Origin: Tetrahymena thermophila SB210
Taxonomy: Eukaryota > Ciliophora > Oligohymenophorea > Hymenostomatida > Tetrahymenidae
Direction of reading: 5' to 3'
NCBI RefSeq assembly: GCF_000189635.1
Contig: NW_002476445.1
Coordinates: forward strand, 1,787 to 63,767
DNA: 61,981 bases
The notes under the pieces were generated by a model that made no database searches, was not told the DNA's origin, and saw only the letters and a program-made list of their open reading frames with translations. The first letter of the stretch is position 1; every line of letters starts with the position of its first letter. The translations under genes and the position numbers were made by a program. Shown piece after piece: positions 59,014-61,981 of the stretch.

Positions 59014-61981
59014 ACCTTTTTTTGGCTTTTTATTTGCTTAAATAATAATTAGTTTTTTAGTTAAATTTAGGTAGATATTTAAAAACATAATTAGATTAAT
59101 TAGAAGATTACTTATAAAATAGTTAATAAATTGATGCATAATCTTAAATCGATTTAAATTTTATTGCAATTAGTTTAAATAAGAGTGCAAAAATTGATTA
59201 CTTGTCATTATTTTCCAAATTTGTTCTTTTAAAACTAGTAAATAATTCTTTCAATAAAAAATGAGTTTCTAATTAATTCTTATAAATTTTCTTTCTGTTT
59301 TTTTATAAAATATCTTATTAAATCTGATAATTACAAGAATTAATTATTAATCTTAAAATAATAAAACTTGAAATAGATAACAATTAAACTTTAATGATAT
59401 GGAAGAATTATCATTAATAATTTCCAAATTTATCAAAATTTACTGTCTAACTTTAATGAAATTAATCAAAATTGTTTGTTTTATAATTTTGTTTTTATTT
59501 ATTTATTTCAAAGTAATTATGTATATAAAATTATTATTTAAATTAACATCAAATATTTTATAATTATATTTTTTTATAATCTTTTCTAAATATTTAAAAC
59601 TAATTTCCTAAAATATATTTTTATTTGAGTTATTTTCATAATACTTAATTAAAATATTTTTTAATAAAAAATTATTTTTGAAATTAAATTGTTTTTTTAT
59701 TTAAAATAATAAATTAATTAATAATAAATTCACAACAAAACTAAATAAAACCTTTTATTTATATTTTAATCAATTATAAAATATAAACACTAAACTATAA
59801 CATTCTAATGAGATTGTAATATAAAAATGAATGTTTGTCTTTATTTTTTTAAATTGATCAAAGGAAAAATAGCAGATTTTATTTTTAGAATAAATTTAAA
59901 ATAAATTAGAAAATATTTTACTAAAATTAATAACATTAAATTAAAAATCTTTAAAAAAATAACATTAAAATTTATTATTTTAAAAGAAAATATTTTTATT
60001 TAATAATCAAATAATTTAATCGTTTTTGGGTTTTATAATTTTGATGGGGTATTTTTTCTGTAGTTAAGAAGATAATTTTATGTTATTTTATTTTAATATG
60101 TTTATTAGTTTACTTTTTAAATTAATTTTATGTTTTTTTTCCTTTTCTTATTTTATTTAATTAAATATTGATTAATTTAAATAAATAATGAATTATATAT
60201 CATTTTATGAATAATTTATTTTTAAATTCATTATTTGTTTTTTTTATCTTAAAATTAAAAAAGAATTAAATTTTTTTATTTTAAATTTATTATTTTTAAA
60301 ATGTTTATTTTACATTTATGAGTAATTTATTTAAATTTATTTTTAATTTAAAATAAATTAATTATTCATATTTTTAATTTATAAAAAATTTTAATAAACA
60401 TTAAATAGTTTTCTTTATTAAATAGATAACACAAACCTTTATCAAATTTTATTTTGGTTATACTAATAAATAAACCTCTAAAAACATTCATTCATATATG
60501 TATTTTAGTTATTCATTTTTAAAAGCTAAAAAGCAAAGCCCAGCATTTGAATAACTTAACTCATAATTGAAAGCTAAATATATTATTTATTACTTTTGTG
60601 AACTTTTAATATTATTTATACTTAAATAATATTATTTCTTTATATAAAAAATATACCATAAATCCTGTTTTAATATCTTTATTTTACGTGGCCTTTTTCG
60701 TTCATTTAATAAACGATTAAATATTCAATAGTAATATGATTTTTTTCACTTCTAATTAAGCTATTATTTCTTTATGATTCTCTTAAATTAAATTTCTTTT
60801 TTATAATAAGGAAAAAATGCATATGAATCTAATTATAAATTATATAAAAAAATACATAGATAGATAGATTGATTGATAGATAAATAGTTTTGCCTCTATT
60901 TATAATAAAATCTAAATATGCATTTAATTTAATGACAAAAAATTAAGTATACTTTGAGTTCTAAAATAGTACAGTAAAATTAACCAAAGTAATTTTATTT
61001 GTTAAATTAAAATTAATTTAGTTTTATTTGTAAGTTCAATAATCTAATAAAATAATTTCATAATGGCCAAGAAGACATTTAATTATTTTAATAACTTATC
61101 AAAAAGTGAAAAAAAATTGAATTATTCGAAACGTCTATATATATTAATATTAATTAAATCTTCGACATATTTTATTATTGCAGCTATTGATATAAATATG
61201 TTATTTTCTTATTGAAAACTTTTTTCGAAACCAGTAATTAGATTATTTTATTTTTGAAAAAATAATTCAAAAAAGTATATTAATGTCATTTACTCAAAAT
61301 GTTAAATTAATTAGTGTACAAAAATAAATTGTTATATTTAGCTATTACTAAATTAATTAAATTTTGCATTTACAAAACATAAATCCAATAAAAATAAATT
61401 ATTCTTCAACACATTCAATTAAATTTTGAGTTCATCTATTTTTAGATTATATTTAAAAACTATTAGTAAAATAAACAAGACGTTTATGTAATTTTAAATA
61501 TTTTATTGAAGTCACCAAAAATATTCATTTTAAATACTAAATTTATTTGCGATAAAATATCTTTGATAAGAATATTTAAAAATAAGATATATTTTTCATT
61601 CTTTTGAATGATAAAAATATTAATAATTAAAAAAAATAAGCCAGCAATTAAGTTACTGAATTAAAATCAAATAAAAATCATTATAAAGTTATAAACAAAT
61701 AAGAGTATGGAAAATATTTTTTATAATTAAATAAATATATTTTCAAAAAGTTATATCTAATTATGATGAAATTACCTCATTCAAGAAAGAAATAATGATT
61801 TTATTATGTTAATAACTTATTTATTTGCTCTTTTAAATTATCATTTTTATTACTTTTGAACAATCATCTACTTTAAAGGAGAATGTATTAATTCAAAGTG
61901 GTACTATAGAAAATTTTAATTTATTTAATTATCTTGAATTAAATGACACTTTAATTTAAAATAGATCTAACAAAAAATATG
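59014..61981. other. long gene-free AT-rich end
   Basis: About 3 kb upstream of the ABC exporter to the window end. Very AT-rich with long A/T runs and a GATA-type microsatellite near 60855. I see no supported frame, tRNA, telomeric repeat or known chromosome-breakage sequence; distant regulatory sequence for the exporter may lie here. Confidence 0.5.

Noticed and set aside
59014..61981. Possible chromosome end or breakage site
   Set aside because: No run of telomeric C4A2/G4T2 repeats and no known breakage sequence seen; simple AT-rich DNA.
1..61981. CRISPR arrays, bacterial operons, rRNA genes
   Set aside because: No regularly spaced repeats, no Shine-Dalgarno-led gene strings and no rRNA-like GC-rich segments; the window is ciliate nuclear DNA.

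Overview
The window reads as macronuclear DNA of a Tetrahymena-like oligohymenophorean ciliate. It is extremely AT-rich, and almost every recognisable gene is open only if TAA and TAG are read as glutamine and TGA is the only stop. Reading standard-code ORFs gives only fragments; under the ciliate code the window resolves into about 16 protein genes, several partial or decayed pieces and two tRNA genes. Introns are short, GT...AG and AT-rich. Species identity cannot be fixed from sequence alone. All coordinates, splice sites and products below come from hand translation, with no database search.

Layout. 1-12.3 kb: a tandem duplication of a very large secreted/transmembrane protein with LVIVD-like repeats (tail of copy A at 1-1284, complete copy B at 5070-10421). 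Each copy is followed by a small-GTPase-like gene on the opposite strand; that gene is intact only after copy B, and a stub remains after copy A. 13.2-16.3 kb: a Ser/Thr protein kinase with intact catalytic motifs (+). 17.1-17.9 kb: the AP-4 adaptor sigma subunit (-). 18.9-20.0 kb: a 2-oxoglutarate/Fe(II) oxygenase-like protein (-). 21.7-23.9 kb: an unrecognised multi-pass membrane protein (-) and a doubtful divergent ORF (+). 25.6-26.6 kb: a small alveolin/epiplasmin-like cytoskeletal protein (+).

27.3-39.2 kb: two paralogous cyclic-nucleotide-binding proteins (-) flank two tandem GNAT acetyltransferase paralogs (+). 40.0-42.7 kb: a small unknown protein and an STE20-like protein that lacks the kinase catalytic residues (-). 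43.1-43.5 kb: two tRNA genes (-), one a clear intron-containing tRNA-Tyr. 43.8-46.1 kb: an amino-acid/auxin-permease-type transporter (+). 46.8-48.2 kb: a glutamine/asparagine-rich protein of unknown role (-). 50.1-51.0 kb: a Cys-repeat surface-protein gene with a broken reading frame (-). 54.0-59.0 kb: a complete ABCC-type ABC exporter (-). The remainder, including 59-62 kb, is AT-rich DNA with local duplications and no gene I can support.

The genes look like ordinary ciliate cell biology (membrane trafficking, cortex, cyclic-nucleotide signalling, transport) and not one operon-like system. The most interesting features are recent or ongoing gene duplication and decay: the LVIVD/GTPase tandem, the CNBD-GNAT-GNAT-CNBD block, the catalytically dead kinase and the broken surface antigen-like gene. 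A tRNA whose CAG anticodon sits in a short-variable-arm body also deserves a check.
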